From assembly GCF_000720765.1 (NCBI RefSeq), contig NZ_JODC01000005.1:434001-498000 (forward strand): a DNA stretch of 64,000 bases. The letters run 5' to 3'. A model generated the notes under the pieces. The model searched no databases, was not told where the DNA came from, and saw only the letters and a program-made list of their open reading frames with translations. A program made the translations under genes and the position numbers. Source of the DNA: Streptomyces sp. NRRL S-646. Its GTDB lineage: Bacteria > Actinomycetota > Actinomycetes > Streptomycetales > Streptomycetaceae. Shown here piece after piece: positions 37,201 to 45,982 of the stretch. The first letter of the stretch is position 1. The number at the start of each line of letters is the position of its first letter.

Positions 37201-37356
37201 GGGCGGGCCCTCGTAGAACACCCACTCGGGGCGGCCCTCGGACTGTTCCAGGGTCTTGGCGAAGATCTTCTGCTCGCGCCAGAAGTCGAGCACGGCGTGC
37301 TCAAGCGCGGGCAGGTCGACCTGGGCGGGCACCTGGCGGTACGTCGGCGATGTCAT
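34213..37356 (-). CDS. ileS: Isoleucyl-tRNA synthetase (type 2, GxHH motif)
   Basis: Charges tRNA-Ile with isoleucine. The 1047-residue product is of the eukaryote-like IleRS2 type. The normal HxGH motif is replaced by GAHH at residues 59-62 in NGMPGAHHIEARVFKD; the KMSKS loop reads KMSKH near residue 600. The CP1 editing domain is present (WTTTPWTLVSNTAVAAHP). An IleRS2 class with HxGH changed to GxHH has been described and linked to very high resistance to mupirocin; here that is inferred. Expression is probably controlled by the T-box leader upstream. The ATG follows GGAGGAAG, part of the leader's regulatory hairpin. Confidence 0.96.
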   Translation of the reverse strand: MTSPTYRQVPAQVDLPALEHAVLDFWREQKIFAKTLEQSEGRPEWVFYEGPPTANGMPGAHHIEARVFKDVFPRFRTMRGYHVARKAGWDCHGLPVELAVEKELGFSGKKDIEAYGIAEFNAKCRDSVLRHTDAFSELTTRMGYWVDLEEAYVTMDPEYIESVWWSLKEIFNKGLLVQDHRVAPWCPRCGTGLSDHELAQGYETVVDPSVYVRFPLTSGPLAGEAALLVWTTTPWTLVSNTAVAAHPEVTYVVATDGEEKLVVAEPLVGKALGEGWETTGQTFTGAEMERWTYQRPFELVEFPAPAHFVVNAEYVTTEDGTGLVHQSPAFGEDDLKVCRAYGLPVVNPVRPDGTFEEDVPLVGGVFFKKADEKLTEDLQQRGLLFRHIPYEHSYPHCWRCHTALLYYAQPSWYIRTTAVKDRLLQENENTNWFPDTVKHGRYGDWLNNNIDWALSRNRYWGTPLPIWRCEDDHLTVVGSRAELTELTGTDQSDLDPHRPFIDEVTFACPKDACGKTATRVPEVIDAWYDSGSMPFAQWGYPYKNKELFESRYPAQFISEAIDQTRGWFYTLMAVGTLVFDKSSYENVVCLGHILAEDGRKMSKHLGNILQPIPLMDQHGADAVRWFMAAGGSPWAARRVGHGTIQEVVRKTLLTYWNTVAFQALYARTSNWAPSEADPAPADRPVLDRWLLSELHALTDQVTQSLEAYDTQRAGKLLSAFVDDLSNWYVRRSRRRFWQGDKAALRTLHEVVETVTRLMAPLTPFITERVWQDLIVPVTPGAPESVHLASWPEADLSAIDPELSKQMVLVRRLVELGRATRAESGVKTRQPLSRALIAATGFDALDRELHTQITEELNVTSLASLSEVGGSLVDTTAKANFRALGKRFGKRVQEVAKAVANADAAALSLALREGTASVQVDGETITLGPDEVIITETPREGWSVASDSGATVALDLEITEELRQAGLARDAIRLIQEARKNSGLDVADRIALRWTSTDPAAIAALTEHAALIADEVLAADFGQGEADDTYGEPFTDEGLSLTFRLRKV

Positions 37357-37620
37357 CAGCGAGCTTCCTCCGGCGGACTTGCTGCCTTCCGTCCGGAGGG
37401 ACGAGAGTCACGGCTTTCTGTCTGCCGTCCACGCCGACCTCGGCGCGCTCCCGCGGTACCACCCTCCTTGGCTCCCCGGTGCGGGTTGCGCACCTGTGAG
37501 CCCCCTCATTGGGGTCGCGATGCCGGTTCTACCGGCCGCAGTCCTTCGGCTGCGGCTTTCTTCCGGCGGCTCCGGGGTGATCTTCACGTCGCGCTGGCCC
37601 CCGGGCTTCCACCGTCCCCG
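37357..37620 (-). promoter_or_regulatory. T-box riboswitch (ileS leader, translational type)
   Basis: On the minus strand the T-box core AGGAGGGTGGTACCGCGG is at 37468-37451. An ATC specifier candidate (GAAGATCACC) is at 37581-37579, consistent with isoleucine. Near the gene, CCTCCGGACGG (37396-37386) can pair with CCGCCGGAGG (37377-37368), masking the ribosome-binding site GGAGGA; no terminator hairpin with a T run is seen. This fits the actinobacterial ileS T-boxes, which control translation initiation rather than transcription: uncharged tRNA-Ile would free the ribosome-binding site. The 5' boundary is approximate. Confidence 0.88.
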
Positions 37621-37968
37621 GGTCGCTCTGGGCTGCGTACGTCGCTACTCGTCCCCATCCACGCTTTTCGCTCCGCCCAGTGTACGGCGCCGCGCGGACA
37701 ACGGCCGACCGGTTTTCGCGGCCCCGGGGGCGGGGGCGCGGTAGGGACGGAGCTGACCCGAATGGAGCGGTACGCGTGTTCGGATTCTGGGACGGGCGGT
37801 CCGGCGGATTACCCCGCGGGGAGCTGGGCACAACGCAGGCAGGCTTGCGGAGCGGCGCGCGTGAGCCGGGCGAATCGGGCGGTTGCCCCGTTGCCGCGGG
37901 ACTGAAGTCGATTTATCGTCCCAGCACGATTCGCGTGCAAGATCACAATATGTGAAGGGGCCGCGGCC

Positions 37969-39609
37969 ATGGTGGCGAAGAAGACCGCCGTACAGCAGTC
38001 GGCGTCCGACGGGTCCACACAGGCGTCCGGCGGTGCGGCCAAGGATGTGAGCGGGAAGAAGAGCGCGCGGGGAGGCGCCACGGCGCGTGCGGGGAAGACG
38101 GCCAGGACGGTTACGGGGACTGCGGCCGGCACGGCGGAGAAGGCTGCGAAGCCGGTGAAGACGGTGCGGGGGGGTGCGGCCGGGGGAGGGACACGGGCGG
38201 CCGACAAGAAGCCGTCCGCCGGCAAGAAGGCCGCCAAGGCGGCGACCGCCTCCGAAATGTCCCGTCCGAGGAAGACGGTCGAGGAGGAAGAACCCGAGAG
38301 ACCTGCGGGCACCACGACGGCGGCCGCCGGAAAGAAGGCGGCGGGGGGTGAGGGGGCCGCCGAGAGGCGTGCGGCGGGGAAGGGCACAGCGAAGAAGGGC
38401 ACAGCGAAGAAGGCGGCGACGGAGAAGGCTGCGGCGAAGAGGACCGTTTCGAAAAAGGCCGCTGCGAAGAAAGTGGCGGCCAAGAAGACCGCCGCTCCTA
38501 AGGGCGTTGCCGAGGGGGGCGGTCCTGAGGGGGCGGGGGCCGGGAAGGCCGGCGCGAGGAAGGCGGTCGGAGGCAAGGCGGCGGTCGAGCGGGCCGACGT
38601 TCCCGAGGGTGTTGCCGAGGGGGCGGGGGCCGGTGGCAAGGCGGCTGCTACGAAGGCCGGCGGTCCCAGCGGTGTCGCGGGGCGCGGTCCTGAGGGGGCG
38701 GGGGTCCGGGAGGCGGTTGCGGAGAAGGCGGGCCGGGACAGAGGCGTAGCCGGGGAAAGCGCTGGTCGTGAAGGTGCTGAACGGGGTACTGGGCAGGCGG
38801 GGGCGAAGGAGTCGGCTGTGAAGAGAGCGGCAGGAAAGAGAGCCGCCGGCCCTGAGGCGACCGCCGAACCGGGCAAGGGCGGGCAGGAAGGCGTCGGCAA
38901 GAAGGCCGCGGCGAAGAAGAGCGCGGGCAGGAAGGTCGCGGCCGGGACGAGTGCCGCGGCCAACAGCACGGCCACGAAACGTGAGAGCGCGGTCGAGAAG
39001 ACCGCGCCTGCGAAGGGTGACGGCGCCCGGCGGACGGGTAGGGAGACCGCTGTCGCGAAGCGTGGGGGCAGGAAGAGCACGGCCAATAATGCGGGCGCGG
39101 CCAAGGCCGCGGAGCAGACGGGAGCCACGACGGTGGTTGCGAAGAAGACTCCTGGCACGGCCGCGGCGGCCAAGACCGCCGTACCCAAGGCACGCGTCGC
39201 CGCGGCGGAGCCGGGCGAGCTTGCGGTGCGCCCCGGTGAGGACCCCTGGACCCCGGAGGAGGTCGAGGAGGCCCGCGCCGAGCTGCTGTCCGAGATGGAG
39301 CGGCTGCGTGACGAGATCAGCTCGTCCGAGAGTGCCGTCGCCGGTCTGATGCGGGACTCGGGGGACGGCGCGGGCGACGACCAGGCGGACACCGGCACCA
39401 AGAACATCACGCGCGAGCACGAGCTGGCCCTCGCGGCCAACGCGCGCGAGATGCTCACGCAGACCGAGCGGGCCCTGGTTCGGCTGGATGCCGGCACCTA
39501 CGGCCTGTGCGAGAACTGCGGCAATCCCATCGGCAAGGCCCGGATGCAGGCGTTCCCGCGGGCCACCCTGTGCGTGGAGTGCAAGCAGAAGCAGGAACGC
39601 CGGTACTGA
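37969..39609 (+). CDS. DksA/TraR zinc-finger protein with long histone-H1-like arm
   Basis: The 546-residue protein has two parts. Residues 1 to about 410 are almost wholly Lys, Ala, Gly, Thr and Arg, with many KKAAAKK, GKKAA and AGKAG units like eukaryotic histone H1 tails. From about 415 (PWTPEEVEEARAELLSEMER) a coiled coil leads to a DksA/TraR C4-type zinc finger (CENCGNPIGKARMQAFPRATLCVEC) and ends KQKQERRY. The C-terminus would bind RNA polymerase secondary channel or DNA; the basic arm would bind nucleic acid. The ATG follows GAAGGGG. It is immediately upstream of lspA (60 nt). Confidence 0.9.
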   Translation: MVAKKTAVQQSASDGSTQASGGAAKDVSGKKSARGGATARAGKTARTVTGTAAGTAEKAAKPVKTVRGGAAGGGTRAADKKPSAGKKAAKAATASEMSRPRKTVEEEEPERPAGTTTAAAGKKAAGGEGAAERRAAGKGTAKKGTAKKAATEKAAAKRTVSKKAAAKKVAAKKTAAPKGVAEGGGPEGAGAGKAGARKAVGGKAAVERADVPEGVAEGAGAGGKAAATKAGGPSGVAGRGPEGAGVREAVAEKAGRDRGVAGESAGREGAERGTGQAGAKESAVKRAAGKRAAGPEATAEPGKGGQEGVGKKAAAKKSAGRKVAAGTSAAANSTATKRESAVEKTAPAKGDGARRTGRETAVAKRGGRKSTANNAGAAKAAEQTGATTVVAKKTPGTAAAAKTAVPKARVAAAEPGELAVRPGEDPWTPEEVEEARAELLSEMERLRDEISSSESAVAGLMRDSGDGAGDDQADTGTKNITREHELALAANAREMLTQTERALVRLDAGTYGLCENCGNPIGKARMQAFPRATLCVECKQKQERRY

Positions 39610-39670
39610 GGCGGTACGCGCGCGTGTCGTACCCTCGTCCTCAGTCAGGTACCTAGCTTGAAGGACTCAC

Positions 39671-40246
39671 GTGGCAGAGGCGGAGCGCATCATCGGTACG
39701 CCGGACACCCCAGAGGCGGCGGGGACCGAGCCGGAGCAGGGCGAGACCGCACGCCCCAGGGGCAAGCGCCGTATCGCCGTGCTGTTCGCGGTCGCCGCCT
39801 TCGCGTACGCCCTCGACCTGGTCAGCAAGATGATCGTGGTCGCCAAGCTGGAGAACCACGCGCCGATCCGGATCATCGGGGACTGGCTGCAGTTCGAGGC
39901 GATCCGCAACGCGGGCGCGGCCTTCGGCTTCGGCGGGGCCTTCACCGTGATCTTCACGGTGATCGCGGCGGCCGTGATCGTGGTGATCGCCCGGCTCGCC
40001 CGCAAGCTCTACAGCCTGCCCTGGGCGGTCGCGCTCGGCCTGCTGCTCGGCGGTGCGCTCGGCAACCTCACCGACCGGATCTTCCGCTCGCCGAGCGTCT
40101 TCGAGGGCCGCGTCGTCGACTTCATCTCGCCCAAGGGCTTCGCCGTCTTCAACCTGGCGGACTCGGCGATCGTGTGCGGCGGCATCCTGATCGTGCTGCT
40201 GTCGTTCAAGGGGCTCGACCCGGACGGGACCGTCCACAAGGACTGA
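39671..40246 (+). CDS. lspA: Lipoprotein signal peptidase
   Basis: Signal peptidase II, which removes signal peptides from lipidated prolipoproteins. The 191-residue protein has a hydrophilic N-terminal extension (about 35 residues), four TM helices, and the family motifs [17 protein letters not shown] and FNLADSAIV; the Asp residues of the last two are the catalytic pair. The GTG follows AAGGACTCAC. It lies between the DksA-like gene and rluD. Confidence 0.95.
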   Translation: MAEAERIIGTPDTPEAAGTEPEQGETARPRGKRRIAVLFAVAAFAYALDLVSKMIVVAKLENHAPIRIIGDWLQFEAIRNAGAAFGFGGAFTVIFTVIAAAVIVVIARLARKLYSLPWAVALGLLLGGALGNLTDRIFRSPSVFEGRVVDFISPKGFAVFNLADSAIVCGGILIVLLSFKGLDPDGTVHKD

Positions 40247-40304
40247 GTCCCAGCTTTCCACAGGCTCGTTCGGGGCGGTCGGCGGTGTCCGGCATACTCG
40301 ACGG

Positions 40305-41249
40305 GTGAGCACGATTCCCGAGATCCGTACCCTGCCCGTGCCCGACGGCCTGGAGGGCGAGCGCGTCGACGCCGCCATCTCCCGGATGTTCGGCTTCTCC
40401 CGGACCAAGGCGGCCGAGCTCGCCGCCGCGGGGAAGGTCACGGTCGACGGGTCGGTGGTCGGCAAGTCCGAGCGGGTGAGCGGGGGCGCCTGGCTCGAGG
40501 TCGAGATGCCGCAGGCGCCCGCGCCCGTGCAGATCGTTGCGGAGCCGGTCGAGGGCATGGAGATCGTCCACGACGACGACGACGTGGTCGTGATCGTCAA
40601 GCCGGTCGGCGTTGCCGCCCACCCCAGCCCCGGCTGGACGGGGACGACCGTCATCGGTGGCCTCGCCGCGGCCGGCTACCGCATCTCCACCTCCGGCGCC
40701 GCCGAGCGCCAGGGCATCGTGCACCGCCTCGACGTCGGCACCTCGGGCCTGATGGCGGTCGCCAAGTCGGAGCGCGCGTACACCTCGCTCAAGCGCCAGT
40801 TCAAGGAGCGCACGGTCGACAAGCGCTACCACACGCTCGTCCAGGGCCACCCCGACCCGACCAGTGGCACCATCGACGCACCCATCGGCCGCCACCCCAA
40901 CCACGACTACAAGTGGGCGGTCACGGCCGACGGAAAGCCCTCGGTCACGCACTACGACCTCATCGAGGCGTTCCGCGCGGCCTCGCTGCTCGACGTCAAG
41001 CTCGAGACCGGGCGCACCCACCAGATCCGCGTCCACATGGCCGCCCACCGCCACCCCTGCGTCGGCGACCTGACGTACGGCGCCGACCCGACGCTCGCCA
41101 AGCGGCTGCACCTGACCCGCCAGTGGCTGCACGCCGTGCGGCTCGGCTTCGAGCACCCCGGGGACGGCCAGTGGGTGGAGTTCGCCAGCGACTACCCGGC
41201 CGACCTGCAGAAGGCGCTGGACCAGGTCCGCGAGGAGACGTACGGATGA
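40305..41249 (+). CDS. rluD: RluA/RluD-type 23S rRNA pseudouridine synthase
   Basis: A 314-residue pseudouridine synthase with an N-terminal S4 domain (about 15-80, [21 protein letters not shown]) and the RluA catalytic domain. The catalytic Asp lies in [15 protein letters not shown] near residue 143. Other motifs are [21 protein letters not shown] and the [13 protein letters not shown] block. Whether it modifies the RluD sites (1911/1915/1917) is inferred from the gene neighbourhood (lspA-rluD). CATACT ends 6 nt before the GTG, suggesting a leaderless mRNA. Its stop overlaps the next ATG. Confidence 0.92.
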   Translation: MSTIPEIRTLPVPDGLEGERVDAAISRMFGFSRTKAAELAAAGKVTVDGSVVGKSERVSGGAWLEVEMPQAPAPVQIVAEPVEGMEIVHDDDDVVVIVKPVGVAAHPSPGWTGTTVIGGLAAAGYRISTSGAAERQGIVHRLDVGTSGLMAVAKSERAYTSLKRQFKERTVDKRYHTLVQGHPDPTSGTIDAPIGRHPNHDYKWAVTADGKPSVTHYDLIEAFRAASLLDVKLETGRTHQIRVHMAAHRHPCVGDLTYGADPTLAKRLHLTRQWLHAVRLGFEHPGDGQWVEFASDYPADLQKALDQVREETYG

Positions 41250-41716
41250 GCACGCACGCGTACGTGGTGCGCGTCGCCGAGGACCCCGCCGACCGGGAGG
41301 CGTGCTTCGCGGTGCGCAAGGAGGTCTTCGTGGGCGAGCAGGGTGTCCCGGAGGATCTCGAGTACGACGCGTACGACGCCGTTGCCGTGCATGTGCTGGC
41401 CGTGCGGGAGGACGGGGTGCCGCTCGGCACCGGGCGGCTGCTGTACGGCGAGGCGGCCGCGGCCAAGATCGACGGCGACCTGACCGTGGGGTCGCTCGGG
41501 CGGCTCGCTGTGGCCAAGGAGGCCCGCGGGCTCGGCGTCGGGGTGGCGCTGGTGCGGGCCATCGAGGACGCGGCACGCGCGCGTGGGCTCGCGGCGGTGG
41601 ACCTGCACGCGCAGACGCATGCGCTGGGGTTCTACGAGAGGCTCGGATACGAGGCGTACGGGCCGGAGTATCCGGAGGCGGGCATCCCGCACCGGGCCAT
41701 GCGGCGCGCTCTGTAG
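41246..41716 (+). CDS. GNAT-family N-acetyltransferase
   Basis: A 156-residue GNAT protein resembling the ElaA group. The N-terminus has the [20 protein letters not shown] block typical of that group; the acetyl-CoA loop is [20 protein letters not shown] near residues 88-107, followed by [22 protein letters not shown]. The acceptor substrate is unknown. The ATG overlaps the rluD stop (ATGA), so they are likely co-translated. Confidence 0.92.
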   Translation: MSTHAYVVRVAEDPADREACFAVRKEVFVGEQGVPEDLEYDAYDAVAVHVLAVREDGVPLGTGRLLYGEAAAAKIDGDLTVGSLGRLAVAKEARGLGVGVALVRAIEDAARARGLAAVDLHAQTHALGFYERLGYEAYGPEYPEAGIPHRAMRRAL

Positions 41717-41801
41717 CAGAGCCCGAAAACGCTCGCGGGGACGGCGGCGTGGCAGGCTTGAAAGCCGCTGCCCGTACGTCGACCTTCCCGGAGTGCTGAC
41801 C

Positions 41802-43388
41802 GTGGATCAGTTGGCCCTGCTGTTCGTGCTGTTGCTCGGGGCCCTGGTGAGTGTCCCGGTCGGGGACCGGTTCGGGCTGCCGGCGCCGGTGCTGATGACC
41901 CTCTTCGGGATCGTGCTCGCCGTGGCCGACTTCGTGCCGAACGTCGATGTCCCGCCGGAGCTGATCCTGCCCCTGCTGCTCCCGCCGCTGCTGTACGCGG
42001 CGGCGCGGCGCACGTCCTGGCGGCAGTTCGCGGCGAACAGGCGGCCGATCTTCCTGCTGGCGGTGGCGCTGGTCTTCGTCACCACAGTGTGCGTGGCCGT
42101 CGTGGCGCACACGATCGTGCCGGGGCTGCCCGTCGCCGCGGCCGTGGCGCTCGGCGCGCTCGTCGCACCGCCCGACCCGGTGGCCGCGACCGCGGTCGCC
42201 GGACAGCTCGGGCTGCCGCGCCGGCTCGTGTCCATCCTGGAGGGCGAGGGCCTGTTCAACGACGTCACGGCAATCGTGCTTTACCACGTGGCGATCGCCG
42301 CCGCCGTCAGCGGCAGCTTCACACCGGGCCGGGCCGCGCTCGACCTGGTGCTCTCGGCCGTGGTGGCCGTGGCGGTGGGGCTCGCACTCGGCTGGGGCGC
42401 CAACAGGCTCATGGATCTGCTGGGTGACCCGACCCTGCAGATCGGGATGACGCTGCTCGTGCCGTACGCCTCGTACGTCCTCGCGGAGGAGCTGCACGGT
42501 TCCGGTGTGCTCGCCGTGCTCACGACCGCCCTGTTCCTCGCCGAGTACGCCACTGATGCCGACGACGTGCTGACACGGCTGACGGGGCACGCGTTCTGGG
42601 ACATCGTCGACACGCTCGTCACGGGCGTCGCCTTCGGGCTGATCGGCCTCGAACTGCACAACGCGATCCGGACGGCGTCCGGGCGGTGGGCCGAGATGCT
42701 CGGCTGGGCGGGCGTGATCGTGGCCGTCGTGGTCGTCGTACGTCTGGTGTACCTGCTGCCGGCGACCTGGCTCACCAAGCGGCTGCACGCGAAACGGGAC
42801 TACGACGAGGACATCCCGATGAGTGTGCGGGAGACCGTCGTCATGTGGTGGTCGGGGATGCGGGGAGTGGCCTCGGTGGCGTTGGCACTGGCGATTCCGC
42901 TGAAGACCGACGACGGTTCGGCCTTTCCCGACCGGGACGAGATCGTGTTCATCGCCTTCGGGGTGATCATGGGGACGCTGGTGCTGCAGGGGCTGACCCT
43001 GCCGTGGCTGGTGAAGCGGCTGGGGGTGCAGGCCGACACGGAGCGGGAGAAGGAGTTCGAGAAGTCCCTTGCCGTCCGGGCGGCCAAGGCGGCCAAGCGG
43101 CGGCTGAAGGAGATCGAGCAGGTCGAGGAGCTGCCGGAGGAGCTGTCCGAGCAGATGCTGCGGCGGGCCTTCGACATCGGAGTGCGGATCAGCCCGGACA
43201 TGGCGGACGAGGAGCGGCGGGAGGCGCATGAACACCGGGTGCGCCGGCTGAAGCGGGTGCGGCGGATCCAGGGCGAGATGCTCAGCGCGGCGCGGCACGA
43301 GGTGCTGGCGGCGCGCAGCGAGCCCGGGGCGGATCCGGAGATCGTCGACCGGGTGCTGCGCCATCTCGACGTGCGGAGTCTGCGGTGA
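41802..43388 (+). CDS. CPA1-family Na+/H+ antiporter
   Basis: A 528-residue cation/proton antiporter with about 12 TM helices in the first 400 residues. Typical CPA1 motifs are ALGALVAPPDPVAATAVAGQ, the LEGEGLFNDVTAIVLY block with the ion-binding acidic residues, and WSGMRGVASVALALA. The cytoplasmic C-terminus of about 130 residues is charged and helical. The GTG at 41802 is chosen because GGAG lies 8 nt upstream; a GTG three codons earlier is possible. The transported ion cannot be read from sequence. Confidence 0.92.
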   Translation: MDQLALLFVLLLGALVSVPVGDRFGLPAPVLMTLFGIVLAVADFVPNVDVPPELILPLLLPPLLYAAARRTSWRQFAANRRPIFLLAVALVFVTTVCVAVVAHTIVPGLPVAAAVALGALVAPPDPVAATAVAGQLGLPRRLVSILEGEGLFNDVTAIVLYHVAIAAAVSGSFTPGRAALDLVLSAVVAVAVGLALGWGANRLMDLLGDPTLQIGMTLLVPYASYVLAEELHGSGVLAVLTTALFLAEYATDADDVLTRLTGHAFWDIVDTLVTGVAFGLIGLELHNAIRTASGRWAEMLGWAGVIVAVVVVVRLVYLLPATWLTKRLHAKRDYDEDIPMSVRETVVMWWSGMRGVASVALALAIPLKTDDGSAFPDRDEIVFIAFGVIMGTLVLQGLTLPWLVKRLGVQADTEREKEFEKSLAVRAAKAAKRRLKEIEQVEELPEELSEQMLRRAFDIGVRISPDMADEERREAHEHRVRRLKRVRRIQGEMLSAARHEVLAARSEPGADPEIVDRVLRHLDVRSLR

Positions 43389-43438
43389 CTCCCACGGGTC
43401 GTTCGCGGTCGGCGGCTTGCGGTGCGTAGGGTCGGATC

Positions 43439-44179
43439 ATGGCTCGCAATGTTGTGATCAGCGGTGGTGGAACGGGAATTGGACTTGTCGCGGCGCAGGT
43501 CTTCGCGGCGGACGGGGATCGGGTCCTGCTGCTCGGGCGACGGGCGGAGGTGCTGGCGAAGGCCGGGGTGCCGGGTGCTTCGACCTACGCGGCGGATCTG
43601 AGCGATCCGGCTGCGGTGCGTGGGGTCGCCGACTTGGTGGAGCGGGAGTTCGGGACCGTGGATGTACTGATCCACGGTGCCGGGGGCACCGGGCAGCTGG
43701 AACCCGCCGCCGAGAGCGACGACCCGCTCGACCGTGTCGCACACAACTGGACCGTCAACTTCCGCATCAACACCCTCACCGCGGCCCTGCTCACGGAGGC
43801 ACTGAAGGACCGGCTGGCCACGCCGGGCGGACGGGTGCTGTTCGTCAGCTCCATCGCCGCCTACCGGGGGTCCGGCAGCGGCGCGTACGGGGGCGCCAAG
43901 GCCGCGTTGCACCCGTACGCCCATGACCTGGCCCGGGAGCTCGGGCCGCGCGGGATCACCGCGAACGTGGTCGCGCCCGGGTACATCGAGGACACCGAGT
44001 TCTTCGGGCCGCAGATCGACCCGGCGCGGCGCGCACGGCTCGTCGACGACACCCTGGACAAGCGCGCCGGCACCCCCGGCGACGTGGCCGCGACCCTGCA
44101 CTGGCTCGCCTCCCCGGGGGCCGGGCACATCACCTCGCAGGTGATCCAGGTCAACGGGGGTGCGGAGCGCGGCCACTGA
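43439..44179 (+). CDS. Short-chain dehydrogenase/reductase
   Basis: A 246-residue classical SDR. The cofactor-binding motif is ISGGGTGIGLVAAQ near residues 7-20; the Arg-rich end of strand 2 (LLGRRAEVL) favours NADP(H). The catalytic Ser is in VLFVSSIAAYRG, and the expected Tyr-x3-Lys is YGGAKAAL; the C-terminal NVVAPGYIEDTEF and NGG ending are normal. The substrate is unknown. TAGGGT ends 6 nt before the ATG, suggesting a leaderless mRNA. It converges on the mscS gene with a 6-nt gap. Confidence 0.92.
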   Translation: MARNVVISGGGTGIGLVAAQVFAADGDRVLLLGRRAEVLAKAGVPGASTYAADLSDPAAVRGVADLVEREFGTVDVLIHGAGGTGQLEPAAESDDPLDRVAHNWTVNFRINTLTAALLTEALKDRLATPGGRVLFVSSIAAYRGSGSGAYGGAKAALHPYAHDLARELGPRGITANVVAPGYIEDTEFFGPQIDPARRARLVDDTLDKRAGTPGDVAATLHWLASPGAGHITSQVIQVNGGAERGH

Positions 44180-44185
44180 GGCCGT

Positions 44186-45298
44186 TCAGCCGCGGCCGGT
44201 CCTCGGCTGCTCGGGTGTGCGGCGTGCCGCGCCGTCCGGGGAGCCGTCGGGAGAGCGCCGGCTCGCCGGCAGGGCCGCGTCCGAGGTGTTGACGCGGGGT
44301 AGGGCGTACGGGTGCCGTTCGCACAGCCAGCGGACCATCTGCTCGCGGACGGTGACCCGTACCGTCCATATGTCGTCGGCGTCCTTGGCCGTCACCAGGG
44401 CCCGCACCTGCATGGTGTTCGGGGTGGTGTCCGTGACGGCCAGGCCGTAGTCGCGGCCGTCCCAGGCCGAGCACTCGCGCAGGATGTCGCGGAGCTTCTC
44501 GCGCATCAGCTCCACCGGAGCCGAGTGGTCGAGATGCCAGTAGACGATGCCCGTCATCTGGGTGCCGCCACGGGACCAGTTCTCGAAGGGCTTCGAGGTG
44601 AAGTAAGAGACCGGCATGGTGATCCGGCGCTCGTCCCAGGTCCGCACGGTCAGGAACGTCAGTGTGATCTCCTCCACCGTGCCCCACTCGCCGTCCACGA
44701 CGACCGTGTCGCCGAGCCGCACCATGTCGCCGAAGGCGATCTGCAGGCCCGCGAACAGGTTGCTGAGCGTCGACTGGGCGGCGACACCGGCGACGATGCC
44801 GAGGATGCCGGCCGAGGCCAGCAGCGAGGCGCCCGCGGCACGCATCGCCGGGAACGTCAGCAGCATCGCGGCCGCGGCCACCACGCCGACGATCGCCGCG
44901 ACCACCCGCATGATCAGCGACACCTGGGTGCGTACGCGTCGCACACGGGCCGGATCGCGGTGGAGGCGGGCGTAACGCGAGTAGGACGTCTCCACGACGG
45001 CCGCCGCGATACGGATCACCAGCCAGGCCGTCGACCCGATCAGCACCAGGGTCAGCGTCCGGCCGATGCCGACCTTGTGCTCCTGCAGCAGCTGCGCCTC
45101 GTCGTAGGAGCCTCTGAGCATGGCGGAGCACAGCACCAGTTGGTAGGGGACGCGGCCGCGGCGCAGCAGCCCCCACAGCGGGGTCTCGCCGTGTCGCTCG
45201 TCGGCCTTGCGCAGCAGCAGATCGGTGGCCCAGCCGATGAGCAGCGTGAGCACGACCGAGCCACCGATCACGATCAGCGGGCGGAGTACGTTCTCCAT
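44186..45298 (-). CDS. MscS-family mechanosensitive channel
   Basis: A 370-residue small-conductance mechanosensitive channel-like protein. Three or four TM helices precede the pore-lining helix (about residues 137-170, AGASLLASAGILGIVAGVAAQ), followed by the MscS beta domain (NLFAGLQIAFGDMVRLGDTVVVDGEWGTVEEITLTFLTVRTWDERR). A cytoplasmic domain with disordered Ser/Pro/Arg-rich C-terminus follows. It would open on hypo-osmotic shock. ATG at 45298. It is convergent with the SDR gene. Confidence 0.92.
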   Translation of the reverse strand: MENVLRPLIVIGGSVVLTLLIGWATDLLLRKADERHGETPLWGLLRRGRVPYQLVLCSAMLRGSYDEAQLLQEHKVGIGRTLTLVLIGSTAWLVIRIAAAVVETSYSRYARLHRDPARVRRVRTQVSLIMRVVAAIVGVVAAAAMLLTFPAMRAAGASLLASAGILGIVAGVAAQSTLSNLFAGLQIAFGDMVRLGDTVVVDGEWGTVEEITLTFLTVRTWDERRITMPVSYFTSKPFENWSRGGTQMTGIVYWHLDHSAPVELMREKLRDILRECSAWDGRDYGLAVTDTTPNTMQVRALVTAKDADDIWTVRVTVREQMVRWLCERHPYALPRVNTSDAALPASRRSPDGSPDGAARRTPEQPRTGRG

Positions 45299-45405
45299 GC
45301 CTGCGAACCTAACCGGACCCGGGGGGTCATGAACATGTGAGTTCGGGCTCGTAGGGGGTACGGCCGCGAGACAGGGTTGTCAGTCCCGGCTGGCACGATG
45401 GCCTC

Positions 45406-45975
45406 ATGAACATCATGCTCTTTCACTCGACCTACGGTCTGCGGCCCGCGGTGCGCGAGGCCGCGGACCGGCTGCGCGGCGCCGGGCACGAGGTGTGGAC
45501 CCCGGACCTCTTCGACGGACGTACGTTCGAGACGGTCGAGGAGGGCATGACCTTCAAGGACGAGATCGGCAAGGACGAACTGCTCAGGAGAGCCGTCCTG
45601 GCTGCTGCGCCCTACTCGGAGCGTGGCCTTGTGTACGCCGGGTTCTCGCTCGGCGCGTCCATCGCGCAGACCCTTGCGCTCGGCGACGAGAAGGCGCGCG
45701 GGCTGCTGCTCCTGCACGGCACGTCGGACATCGCGCCCAATGTGTCCGTGGACGACCTGCCGGTCCAGCTGCATGTCGCAGAGCCGGACCCGTTCGAGAC
45801 GGACGACTGGCTGAGCGCCTGGTATCTGCAGATGGGCCGAGCGGGCGCGGACGTCGAGGTCTACAGATACGCGGGGGCGGGCCACATCTACACCGACCCC
45901 GGGCTGCCGGACTACGACCAGGAGGCCGCCGAGGCCACCTGGCGGGTGGCGCTCGGCTTCCTCGAGACCCTCTAG
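45406..45975 (+). CDS. Dienelactone hydrolase family protein
   Basis: A 189-residue alpha/beta hydrolase of the dienelactone hydrolase family. The N-terminal strand NIMLFHSTYGLRPAVREAADRL is typical. The nucleophile elbow reads YAGFSLGASIAQ, with Ser at the position where the classical enzyme has Cys, and the C-terminal His is in YRYAGAGHIYTDP. The substrate is unknown. CACGAT ends 6 nt before the ATG, again suggesting a leaderless mRNA. It converges on phoD with a 7-nt gap. Confidence 0.88.
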   Translation: MNIMLFHSTYGLRPAVREAADRLRGAGHEVWTPDLFDGRTFETVEEGMTFKDEIGKDELLRRAVLAAAPYSERGLVYAGFSLGASIAQTLALGDEKARGLLLLHGTSDIAPNVSVDDLPVQLHVAEPDPFETDDWLSAWYLQMGRAGADVEVYRYAGAGHIYTDPGLPDYDQEAAEATWRVALGFLETL

Positions 45976-45982
45976 GAGCCCT

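Noticed and set aside
34120..37905. Very long open plus-strand frame antisense to ileS and running through the T-box.
   Set aside because: Its length follows from codon bias of ileS; it crosses the T-box and terminator and shows no domain.
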